The notes beneath the pieces are model-generated. The model was given only the letters and a program-made list of their open reading frames with translations. It was not told the origin of the DNA and did no database searches. From Alphaproteobacteria bacterium (GTDB lineage Bacteria; Pseudomonadota; Alphaproteobacteria; Micropepsales; Micropepsaceae), in NCBI GenBank assembly GCA_017307315.1, contig JAFKFF010000340.1, positions 1-6,264 of the forward strand: a stretch of 6,264 nucleotides of DNA, read 5' to 3'. The translations under genes were made by a program, and so were the position numbers. This document shows positions 1 through 5,754 of the stretch, one piece after another. Within the stretch, counting starts at the first letter, position 1; every line of letters starts with the position of its first letter.

Positions 1-519
1 GACCTCGGCCGCAACATTCGCGCCGGGGCGCACTACACGCAGGTCCTGGCGTACGACTTCGACGGTGACGGCAAGGCCGAGGTTTCGCTCAAGACGGCGG
101 ATGGCACCACGGATGCTTCAGGCACAGTGATCGGCGACGCCAACGCCGACTACCGCAACAGCGCCGGCTACGTGCTGGCCGGCCCGGAGTTCCTCACGGT
201 GTTCAAGGGCGGGACGGGGACCATCCTGGACACTGTCGCTTATGAGCCTGAGCGCGGATCGGTGGCCGGCTGGGGCGATAACTACGGCAACCGCGTGGAT
301 CGTTTCCTCGCAGCCGTCGCGTACCTGGACGGCGAGCACCCGTCCATGATGTTCAGCCGCGGCTACTACACCCGTACGGTGCTGGTGACTTATGACCTGG
401 TTGACGGCAAGCTCGTGAAGCGCTGGACCTTCGATTCCAACGTGGCGGGCGACCAATACAAGGGCCAGGGCAATCACAACCTATCCGTGGCTGACGTTGA
501 CCAGGACGGCAAGGACGGC
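1..519 (+). CDS. Rhamnogalacturonan lyase, PL11 family (internal fragment)
   Basis: This is a fragment of a secreted enzyme that cleaves the rhamnogalacturonan I backbone of pectin by beta-elimination (family knowledge: YesW/YesX-type, calcium-dependent eight-bladed beta-propeller). About 172 codons are present, open at base 1, so the signal peptide and start lie outside the window. Family signatures seen in order are DLGRNIRAGAHYTQ at the left edge, the calcium-type motif DFDGDGKAE (bases 55-81), KTADGT, GDANADYRNSAGYVLAGPEF, WGDNYGNRVDRFLA, RGYYTRTV, RWTFDSN, GQGNHNLSVADVD and a second motif DQDGKD ending at 516. The family normally continues with DE and several hundred more residues. Here homology stops and the frame runs as nonsense over the antisense of a different gene to a stop at 658-660. 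The sequence looks actinobacterial, unlike everything to its right. The family call is strong; the taxonomic impression is inference. Confidence 0.85.
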
Positions 520-525
520 ATGGTC
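516..525. other. Join between two unrelated genome pieces (probable chimera)
   Basis: The PL11 lyase on the + strand loses family similarity after its DQDGKD motif (ends 516). A DUF2125-type protein on the minus strand loses its plausible sequence after GVTVSWT (codon ends at 522). Both genes are therefore cut in mid-frame at the same few bases, in convergent orientation and without either stop codon. No insertion-sequence end, tRNA or direct repeat is visible at the point. An artificial join in assembly or cloning explains this most simply; a real deletion or insertion in the genome cannot be excluded from sequence alone. Confidence 0.75.
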
Positions 526-686
526 CAGGAGACGGTGACGCCCGGAACCGCCTGGCGGCCGTTCATGGCGGTGAGGCGACGCTCGAGGTCCTGGGCCACG
601 ATCCACCAATGGGCCATCGCCCACACGGCCAGGGCCAGGAAAAGCGCCAGCGGCGCATAGAGCCAGAAGCGGCTGGAGTAACGCAT
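520..686 (-). CDS. DUF2125 family membrane-anchored protein (N-terminal fragment)
   Basis: About 55 codons from the N terminus of a protein that looks like the alphaproteobacterial DUF2125 family, whose function is unknown. It starts at ATG 686-684 with MRYSSRFWLYAPL. A single hydrophobic segment follows at residues 8-31, acting as a signal anchor, and then ERRLTAMNGRQAVPGVTVSW, which fits the start of the periplasmic part. The family is usually several hundred residues long, so nearly all of it is missing. After codon 55 the frame becomes antisense to the lyase fragment and no longer resembles a protein. The gene begins 41 bp after the nrdJ stop on the same strand and could be co-transcribed with it. 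The bases just upstream contain no clear Shine-Dalgarno sequence. From memory, DUF2125 genes often sit close to the ftsX-ydcF-plsC block in alphaproteobacteria, which supports the call. The family assignment rests on the N terminus only. Confidence 0.65.
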
Positions 687-727
687 GTCAGACCATCAAT
701 GCCGTGAAAGCGGGGCGGGTGGAGACT

Positions 728-3043
728 TCAACCGCATTTCGAATATCCGCAAGACAGGCAGGAATCGCAACCTTCCAGTTTGACGAAGCTGGCTTCGCCG
801 CAGCGGGGGCAGAAATGGGCGGGCGCGCCTTCGCGCGGCATCTTTTCCGCCAGCGCGATGGGCATGGCGCCGGCGCTGCGCATGCCCAGAAACCCGATCT
901 CCACCATGTGCCGCTCGATCACTTCGCCGATGGCGGCCAGCAGCGAAGGCACATAGCGCCCGCTCATCCATTGGCCGCCGCGCGGATCGAAAATCGCCTT
1001 CAGCTCGTCCACCACGAAGGAGACATCGCCGCCGCGCCGGAACACCGCCGAGATCATGCGGGTGAGCGCCAGCGCCCAGGCATAGGCCTCCATATTCTTG
1101 GAGTTGATGAAGATCTCGAACGGGCGGCGGCGTCCATCCTTCTCCACATCGTTGATGGTGATGTAGAAGGCATGGTCGCTTTCCAGCCATTTGATCTTGT
1201 AGGTGCGGCCCAGAAGCGAATCCGGCCGGTCCAGCGGGCGGGTCATATAGACCACGCCGCCGCGTTCCTTCGGCGCGGGCAGGGGCAGCGGCAATTCCGG
1301 CTCCTCGCCGCCGGCGGCGATCACGCTTTCGGCGGGGATCGCGTCCCTGGGCTCTTCCACCGACAGGACCGATCCCGTCACGTCATTGGGTCGATAGGTG
1401 GTGCAGCCCTTGCAGCCGGTCTCGTAGGCCCTGCGATAGACATCCTTGAAGGCGTCGAAGGACATCGTCACGGGCACATTGATGGTCTTGGAAATGGCGC
1501 TGTCGATAAAGGGTTGGGCGGCGGCCTGCACCGCCAGATGGTCTTCGGGCTGAAGCGTCTGGGCGTTGGCGAAATAATCGGGCAGCGCGGCATCGGCGCC
1601 GAAACGTTCGCGGAAAGCGCGTACGGCATAATCCTCGACCGTCTCTTCGCGTTTGCCGCCGTCGGGCTGCAGCACCTTGCGGGTATAGCTGTAGGCGAAG
1701 ACCGGCTCGATGCCGCTGGAGACATTATCCGCCAGAAGCGAAATGGTGCCGGTGGGCGCGATGGAGGTGAGAAGCGCGTTGCGGATGCCATGCTGCGCCA
1801 GCCGGGCGCGGATATCGCCGGGCAATGCCCGGATGTGCGGGCGGGCAAGAAATTCCGCCGCGTCGAACAGGGGAAAGGCGCCTTTCTCCCGCGCCAGTTC
1901 GATGGAGGCGCGATAGGCGGCATGGGAAAGGGTGGAAAGCCAGGCCTGGATCAGCGCCACGCTTTGCGGCGAGCCGTATTTTACGCGACAGAAGATCAGC
2001 GCGTCGGCAAGGCCGGTGACGCCCAGCCCGATGCGGCGTTTGGCGATGGCTTCCTGGCGCTGCGCTTCCAGCGGAAAGCGCGACACGTCGATGGCGTTGT
2101 CCAGCATGCGCACGGCGGTCGCGGTCAGCCCGGCCAGCGCATCGAGATCCAGATGGGCGTCTTCCGCGAAAGGATTGCGCACCAGCTTCGCCAGGTTGAT
2201 CGAACCCAAGAGGCAGGCGCCATAGGGCGGCAGGGGCTGCTCGCCGCACGGATTGGTGGCCGAAATGGTCTCGCAATAGGCGAGATTGTTCTCGTCATTG
2301 ATGCGGTCGATGAAGATCACGCCGGGCTCGGCGTAATCATAGGTCGAACGCATGATGCGGTCCCACAGCTCGCGGGCTTTCACGGTGCGATAGGCCTTGC
2401 CCTGGAACCGCAACGTCCAGTCGCCGCCTTCTTCCACCGCCGCCATGAAGGCGTCGGTGACCAGGACCGAGAGATTGAAATTGGAGAGTCGCCCGGAAGC
2501 CCGTTTGGCGTCGATGAAGGCTTCGATATCGGGATGATCGCAGGCAAGCGTCGCCATCATGGCGCCGCGCCGCGCGCCCGCGCTCATGATGGTGCGGCAC
2601 ATCGCGTCCCACACTTCCATGAAGGAGACGGGGCCGGACGCATCCGCGCCCACGCCCGCGACCGGTGCGCCCTTGGGGCGCAAGGTCGAGAAATCGTAGC
2701 CGATGCCGCCGCCCTGCTGCAGGGTCAGCGCCGCTTCGCGCAAGGCGCTGAAGATCCCGTCCATGGAATCGGGAATGGTGCCCATCACGAAGCAGTTGAA
2801 GAGCGTGACGCTGCGCGCCGTGCCCGCGCCCGCCAGGATGCGGCCGGCGGGCAGGAATTTGAAATCCTTCAGGGCCTGGGCGAAGGGCCCCGCCACCGCC
2901 ATGCGCCGCTCCGGCTTCTCGGCCAGCGCCAGGCTGGCCGCGACGCGCGCCCAGCTGTCGCCCAGGTTCTGGTCGCGGGGCGTGCCGTCGGCCGCCTTGA
3001 AGCGGTATTTCATGTCCCAGATCTGGCGGGAAATCTCGCTCAT
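728..3043 (-). CDS. nrdJ: Adenosylcobalamin-dependent (class II) ribonucleoside-diphosphate reductase
   Basis: This cytoplasmic enzyme makes deoxyribonucleotides, using a cobalamin-derived radical and needing no oxygen. It is complete at 771 residues. The first redox cysteine is C84 in FNCF. The active site is N264-P-C266-G-E268, where C266 carries the thiyl radical and N264/E268 assist catalysis. C277 lies 11 residues after C266 and is the partner of C84, matching the spacing of the Lactobacillus leichmannii enzyme. The phosphate loop IAPTGTIS is at 428-435 and GCKGCTTYRP at 543-552. A TSCPD-like domain covers about 600-710. A C-terminal zinc ribbon uses C745, C748, C759 and C762, and C765/C770 form the terminal redox pair in CGYSKCG. 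No ATP-cone precedes the catalytic domain, so overall-activity control by ATP/dATP is probably absent. I chose ATG 3043 (MSEISRQIW): the frame continues upstream to a TTG at 3115, but those 24 residues are basic and low in conservation signals. An AGG lies about 10 bases upstream of the chosen start. Confidence 0.96.
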   Translation of the reverse strand: MSEISRQIWDMKYRFKAADGTPRDQNLGDSWARVAASLALAEKPERRMAVAGPFAQALKDFKFLPAGRILAGAGTARSVTLFNCFVMGTIPDSMDGIFSALREAALTLQQGGGIGYDFSTLRPKGAPVAGVGADASGPVSFMEVWDAMCRTIMSAGARRGAMMATLACDHPDIEAFIDAKRASGRLSNFNLSVLVTDAFMAAVEEGGDWTLRFQGKAYRTVKARELWDRIMRSTYDYAEPGVIFIDRINDENNLAYCETISATNPCGEQPLPPYGACLLGSINLAKLVRNPFAEDAHLDLDALAGLTATAVRMLDNAIDVSRFPLEAQRQEAIAKRRIGLGVTGLADALIFCRVKYGSPQSVALIQAWLSTLSHAAYRASIELAREKGAFPLFDAAEFLARPHIRALPGDIRARLAQHGIRNALLTSIAPTGTISLLADNVSSGIEPVFAYSYTRKVLQPDGGKREETVEDYAVRAFRERFGADAALPDYFANAQTLQPEDHLAVQAAAQPFIDSAISKTINVPVTMSFDAFKDVYRRAYETGCKGCTTYRPNDVTGSVLSVEEPRDAIPAESVIAAGGEEPELPLPLPAPKERGGVVYMTRPLDRPDSLLGRTYKIKWLESDHAFYITINDVEKDGRRRPFEIFINSKNMEAYAWALALTRMISAVFRRGGDVSFVVDELKAIFDPRGGQWMSGRYVPSLLAAIGEVIERHMVEIGFLGMRSAGAMPIALAEKMPREGAPAHFCPRCGEASFVKLEGCDSCLSCGYSKCG

Positions 3044-3217
3044 GGAACTGCCTATTTTATCGCGGTTCCGGACGGAAAACCGCTTCACACTTTTCCTGGA
3101 ACCGCTCTGTACCAATCACATGTCTGCCGGTTCCGCCAGAAGGGTCGGGAACCCCGCTTAATATGGGGTGTGCGGGCGGCGGTGCCAGAGGCTTTGGAAA
3201 CTACAAGCCATTGATAT
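3044..3217 (-). promoter_or_regulatory. nrdJ upstream region, probable promoter and control region
   Basis: This 174-bp gap separates the second ykgJ stop from the nrdJ start and is the only long gap in the nrdJ to ydcF stretch, so a promoter for nrdJ most likely lies here. I see no convincing -35/-10 pair. An AT-rich GATAAAAT (minus strand, about 3054-3061) resembles a -10 box but sits very close to the start codon. I found no match to the cobalamin riboswitch B12 box (GCCACTG core) and no convincing NrdR box pair, the two regulators one would expect for a class II reductase. The region does contain a cluster of GGTTCC/GGAACC motifs, listed separately. No U-tract terminator for the preceding operon is visible. 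Confidence 0.4.
3062..3155. repeat. Alternating GGTTCC/GGAACC motif cluster upstream of nrdJ
   Basis: Four exact copies of one hexamer lie at 3064-3069 (GGTTCC on +), 3098-3103 (GGAACC), 3129-3134 (GGTTCC) and 3148-3153 (GGAACC), so orientation alternates. The first two extend to a perfect 8-base inverted repeat: GCGGTTCC at 3062-3069 with GGAACCGC at 3098-3105. The same 3062-3069 arm can instead pair with 3074-3083 through a two-base bulge, giving a tight hairpin with a 4-base loop. In the transcript these two pairings exclude each other and end about 18 bases before the start codon. The copies could be protein operators or part of a leader RNA switch; neither is shown. The hexamer also occurs singly elsewhere in the window, near 543, 2403 and 3379, but not clustered. 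Confidence 0.45.
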
Positions 3218-3817
3218 TCATAACCTATTCGGCTTGATCCGCATTTTTTCCAGCTGGATGCGGTAGAGATGGGGCAGAAGGCCCAGAAAGCCTTTCTTTT
3301 TGCCCGATGCCATCAGCAGCCGGTAGACCTCTCGCAGCACCCGCCGCGCCCCTTCCCGGTCGTTCGCGGCGACGAAGGGTTCCAGATAGGGATTGAGCAT
3401 GGCCCGGGGAATGGTCGCGGTCAGATAGACGCCCACCCGGCGCGACACCTGTTCGAAGACATAGTCGGCGAAATCGGCGCCGGTGATGGCGGCCTCGCCC
3501 CCGATCACCAGGAACTGCATGCCGTTTCCCGCTGGGCGATAGGCTTGCGGCAGGCTGGCCTGTGCCACCGCCAGCATCAGGATGCCGCTGAGATCGGGCC
3601 GCAAACTGTCTTTCAGCTCCGGCGACAGCATCCAGCCGCACAGGAACTCGCGGCAGATCTTGAAGCGTGTGTTGTAGATGCCGCAGCGGCCACCTTTCAG
3701 ATGCGCGCACGGGATGAGCGGATCCTTCTTGAACTCCGGCGTGTCGATGGTGAGTTCGACGCAACAGGCATGGCATTCGCCGCAGGTTCTGGCCAAAGAA
3801 GAAACGCGCCTTTTCAT
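3218..3817 (-). CDS. YkgJ-type CxxCxxCC cysteine-cluster protein, copy 1
   Basis: This 199-residue protein has an N-terminal metal-binding domain of the YkgJ/UPF0153 type, a family annotated as zinc- or iron-chelating whose function is unknown. Eight cysteines are present: C12, C15, C18 and C19 (the CxxCxxCC core), then C37, C45, C55 and C60, with the family landmarks CGIY and CREFLCGW. The usual RP before the seventh cysteine (as in the neighbouring copy) is RF here. About 135 residues follow the cysteine domain, making it much longer than the minimal single-domain family members. The tail has no clear catalytic motif and ends in a basic stretch (LEKMRIKPNRL). No signal peptide or membrane segment is visible, so a cytoplasmic location is likely. 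The start ATG (3817-3815) overlaps the stop of the upstream paralogue as ATGA, suggesting translational coupling. It is the last gene before the 174-bp gap. Confidence 0.85.
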   Translation of the reverse strand: MKRRVSSLARTCGECHACCVELTIDTPEFKKDPLIPCAHLKGGRCGIYNTRFKICREFLCGWMLSPELKDSLRPDLSGILMLAVAQASLPQAYRPAGNGMQFLVIGGEAAITGADFADYVFEQVSRRVGVYLTATIPRAMLNPYLEPFVAANDREGARRVLREVYRLLMASGKKKGFLGLLPHLYRIQLEKMRIKPNRL

Positions 3818-4401
3818 GGCCGTCTTTGTTGCATGGTGGCGCGCATCCGGTCCACCTGCGCGCGATAGAGCGCCCAGATGCGCCCGAGCCCCCTGGCGTT
3901 GCGCGCGGGCAGAAGTGCGTCATGCGCCCGCCGCAGCACGGCGAGAACCGCTTTCATGTCGCCCGCCGCCACCGGCGCTTGCAATTGCGCATTCAAGGGC
4001 AATCGCGGCGTCATCGCGGAGATGAAGACGGCGGCATTCCGCTTCACCAGCCGGGCGGCGAATTTCGCCAGGCGCAGATTGAGGGCCTTTTCGCCGTCCA
4101 GGATCACCAGCACCCAGCCGGGTCCGCTGTTGCGATAGGTTTTGGGAAGCTGGCTTTGCGGCAGTTCCAGCAGCATCACGCCCGCCAGATCGGGCCGCCA
4201 GGAAGCATCCAGCTCCGGCAACAGCCGCCAGCCGCAGAGAAAGCTGCGGCAGACGGACGGCCGCGTTTCGTAGATGCCGCAGCCTTGCATCGCCAGATGC
4301 ACGCAAGCCGTCCCGGAGGGCTTGCGCAGTTCGGGTGCATCGATCTTGAGCGCCACGCAACAGGCCTGGCAGGGGCCGCACGTCTTTTCCGGCGCGCTCA
4401 T
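3814..4401 (-). CDS. YkgJ-type CxxCxxCC cysteine-cluster protein, copy 2
   Basis: This 195-residue paralogue of the next gene downstream begins MSAPEKTCGPCQACC. Its cysteines C8, C11, C14, C15, C33, C41, C51 and C56 have exactly the same spacing as in the other copy, with the landmarks CGIYETRPSVC and CRSFLCGW. Similarity continues through the C-terminal part: PDLAGVMLLE against PDLSGILMLA, LPKTYR against LPQAYR, a TPR/IPR-LN motif, a helix of alternating R/A residues, and LYRxQxxxMR near the end. The two genes thus arose by duplication of the whole reading frame. The same frame stays open far upstream into plsC, but the start is set at ATG 4401 because the conserved domain begins there and because it forms an ATGA overlap with the plsC stop. 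It ends in ATGA overlap with copy 1. The function is not known; a metal-binding role is inferred from the cysteines. Confidence 0.85.
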   Translation of the reverse strand: MSAPEKTCGPCQACCVALKIDAPELRKPSGTACVHLAMQGCGIYETRPSVCRSFLCGWRLLPELDASWRPDLAGVMLLELPQSQLPKTYRNSGPGWVLVILDGEKALNLRLAKFAARLVKRNAAVFISAMTPRLPLNAQLQAPVAAGDMKAVLAVLRRAHDALLPARNARGLGRIWALYRAQVDRMRATMQQRRP

Positions 4402-5093
4402 TGCGCCAGAAGCCGGGCGGTGGCGGTCTCGATCGCCGTTTCCAGCCGCGCCATGAAGTCGCGCCGCTTCACGCCCGCCGGAATCACGGGCAGGAATTCC
4501 AGGGTGATGGTGCCGGGATATTTGTGAAAGCCTTGCCAGTGGCGTCCCGAATCCAGCGCCACCGGCACGCAGGCGACGTCCAGAAGACTGTAAAGACCCG
4601 CCACGCCGGGCTTGTAGTCGGGCGTCGCGCCAGGCTTCTTGCGCGTGCCTTCCGGGAAAATCAGGATCGGGCGGCCTTCCGCCAGCACCTTCTCCGCCGC
4701 ATGGGTCATGCGGCGCAGCGCGTCGGCGCCCGCGCCGCGGTCGATGGGAATGGCGGCGGCCTTGTTCAGGTACCAGCCGTAAAAGGGAATGCGCAGCAAT
4801 TCGCGCTTCAGGACGATGCCCGGATCGTCCAGCGCCAGATAGAGCGCCAAGGTGTCCCACATGCTCATATGCTTGGAGGCCACCAGCACCGCGCCTTTGG
4901 GCGCTTCGCCGATCCGTCTTTCGCGCACGCCGGCGAAGAATTCGAGGCCCCAGAGCGTGGTGCGCGCCCAGTGGCGCGCCATCCACACCGTGGCTTTGCG
5001 CGGCAAGGCCAGAAGCGGCAGGAAGAGGATGGCCATGACCAGGGTCAGGGCGAGAAACCAGGCCATGAACAAAAGGGAGCGCAGAAAATTCAT
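4398..5093 (-). CDS. plsC: 1-acyl-sn-glycerol-3-phosphate acyltransferase (PlsC family)
   Basis: This 231-residue integral membrane acyltransferase is expected to transfer a fatty acyl group to lysophosphatidic acid, making phosphatidic acid at the inner membrane. All four blocks of the family are visible. Block I is KHMSMWDT, with catalytic H75 and D80 (H-x4-D). Block II is IPIDRG at 115-120. Block III is FPEGTRKKPG from residue 146, with the EGT substrate-binding core. Block IV is VPVALDSG at 176-183. A hydrophobic N-terminal segment at about 5-30 anchors it. The start at ATG 5093 gives a typical family length and overlaps the ydcF-like stop as ATGA; the stop in turn overlaps the next gene as ATGA. 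The exact acyl acceptor is not provable from sequence, since lyso-ornithine-lipid and other acyltransferases share these blocks. Its place after the ydcF-like gene and ftsX fits phosphatidic acid synthesis. Confidence 0.93.
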   Translation of the reverse strand: MNFLRSLLFMAWFLALTLVMAILFLPLLALPRKATVWMARHWARTTLWGLEFFAGVRERRIGEAPKGAVLVASKHMSMWDTLALYLALDDPGIVLKRELLRIPFYGWYLNKAAAIPIDRGAGADALRRMTHAAEKVLAEGRPILIFPEGTRKKPGATPDYKPGVAGLYSLLDVACVPVALDSGRHWQGFHKYPGTITLEFLPVIPAGVKRRDFMARLETAIETATARLLAQ

Positions 5094-5662
5094 GCCCGCG
5101 CCATCTGGGTGGTGACGAGGCTGGCCAGATATTTCACATATTCCCGGTGCAGCAGGAAAATCGTGCGCGGCCGCCGCCACCAGTCCGACAGGTCGATGCG
5201 GTCCTGCTCGACGGGATAGGGCAGCAGCGTCACCCGCGGCATGGCGCTGGAGAATTCCTGCAACGAGCGCGGCATGTGATAGCGCGCCGTGACCAAAAGA
5301 ATGCGGTTGAAGCCGTGGCGGTGCGTCCAGTTGGCGGCCTCCTGCGCATTGCCGTGGGTGTCTTCCGCCGAATAGCCCACATCGGCGCAGCAATCGAAGC
5401 GGGGGCCGCCATGCAGCAGATTCTTGAGCGTCCTCTTGCTGATGGTCTGGTCGACGCCGCTGATCAGAAGCCTTTTGCCCACCCCGCTTTCGAACAGATC
5501 GTCGGCGCGGTCCAGCCGCGTGCCGCCACCCGTCAGGACCACGATGCCGTCGGCCTTGGGCACCTCGGCCGGCGTCATCGGCAGCAGCGAAACGAACAGC
5601 ACGAAGCTGAGGCCATAGGCCAGCAGCAGCAGCAACGTCGCCGTGAAAAAACCGCGGATCAT
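5090..5662 (-). CDS. YdcF family (DUF218) envelope protein
   Basis: This is a 190-residue DUF218 protein, the family that includes E. coli YdcF, SanA and ElyC. Members affect envelope integrity and peptidoglycan precursor handling, but the biochemical activity is not settled. An N-terminal membrane segment (residues 7-28) is followed by the Rossmann-like DUF218 domain: GIVVLTGGGTRLDRA at 39-53, KRLLISGV at 63-70, a CC pair at 91-92, DTHGNAQEAANW at 101-112 (the polar DTxGNAxE motif of the family), ILLVTARYHMPRS at 121-133, and a C-terminal helix with HREYVKYLA. The domain probably faces the periplasm. The start at ATG 5662 places the membrane segment at the N terminus; only a weak purine stretch (CCGGA) precedes it. 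It is the first gene of the ATGA-coupled run, 92 bp after ftsX. Confidence 0.9.
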   Translation of the reverse strand: MIRGFFTATLLLLLAYGLSFVLFVSLLPMTPAEVPKADGIVVLTGGGTRLDRADDLFESGVGKRLLISGVDQTISKRTLKNLLHGGPRFDCCADVGYSAEDTHGNAQEAANWTHRHGFNRILLVTARYHMPRSLQEFSSAMPRVTLLPYPVEQDRIDLSDWWRRPRTIFLLHREYVKYLASLVTTQMARA

Positions 5663-5754
5663 GTGTCCGGAAATCTTAGTGGATGGCGCGCCGTTTTTAT
5701 AGCCGTCTCACGATCGGGCGCGCGAGGCGACCCGACGTCGCTTCGCCCGCGCCT
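5663..5754 (-). promoter_or_regulatory. ftsX to ydcF-like gap: hairpin and possible promoter
   Basis: The 92-bp gap begins, right after the ftsX stop, with a strong GC-rich imperfect hairpin (minus strand, about 5752 to 5717). Its core is GCGAC, a 5-base loop, then GTCGC, extended outward by further pairs interrupted by single mismatches. No run of U follows, so it is not a canonical intrinsic terminator; it may protect the ftsX mRNA end or dampen read-through. Further on, TATAAA (minus strand, 5701-5696) could be a -10 box for the ydcF-plsC-ykgJ-ykgJ unit, but no matching -35 is present at the usual distance. Whether ydcF has its own promoter is therefore undecided. Confidence 0.35.

Noticed and set aside
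127..660. Treating the lyase frame as a complete 177-residue protein with its own start at 127.
   Set aside because: Family similarity runs unbroken from base 1, before 127, and ends near 516. The last ~48 codons are antisense to the DUF2125 gene.
687..727. A possible terminator between nrdJ and the DUF2125 gene.
   Set aside because: The 41-bp gap has no stable stem followed by a T run on either strand, so I see nothing supportable there.
3120..3161. A 13-codon open frame on the + strand in the nrdJ leader.
   Set aside because: It is on the strand opposite to nrdJ, has no ribosome-binding site and is of a length expected by chance.
704..3214. An 836-codon open frame on the + strand covering almost the whole of nrdJ.
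   Set aside because: It is antisense to a confidently identified enzyme with intact catalytic motifs. Long antisense frames are common in GC-rich genes, and its translation is rich in G, R, H and A with no recognisable domain.
3044..3217. A cobalamin riboswitch upstream of the B12-dependent reductase.
   Set aside because: I looked for the conserved B12 box core (GCCACTG) and supporting helices on the nrdJ strand and did not find them. The region is also short for a full riboswitch.
3814..4986. The second ykgJ frame extends upstream to 4986, suggesting a fusion with part of plsC.
   Set aside because: The extra ~195 residues are a shifted reading of plsC, arginine-rich and without domains. 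The conserved protein starts at 4401.
4398..5393. The plsC frame extends upstream to 5393, overlapping the ydcF-like gene.
   Set aside because: Residues before MNFLRSLL are out-of-frame reading of ydcF with no family similarity. The ATG at 5093 gives normal length and the ATGA overlap.
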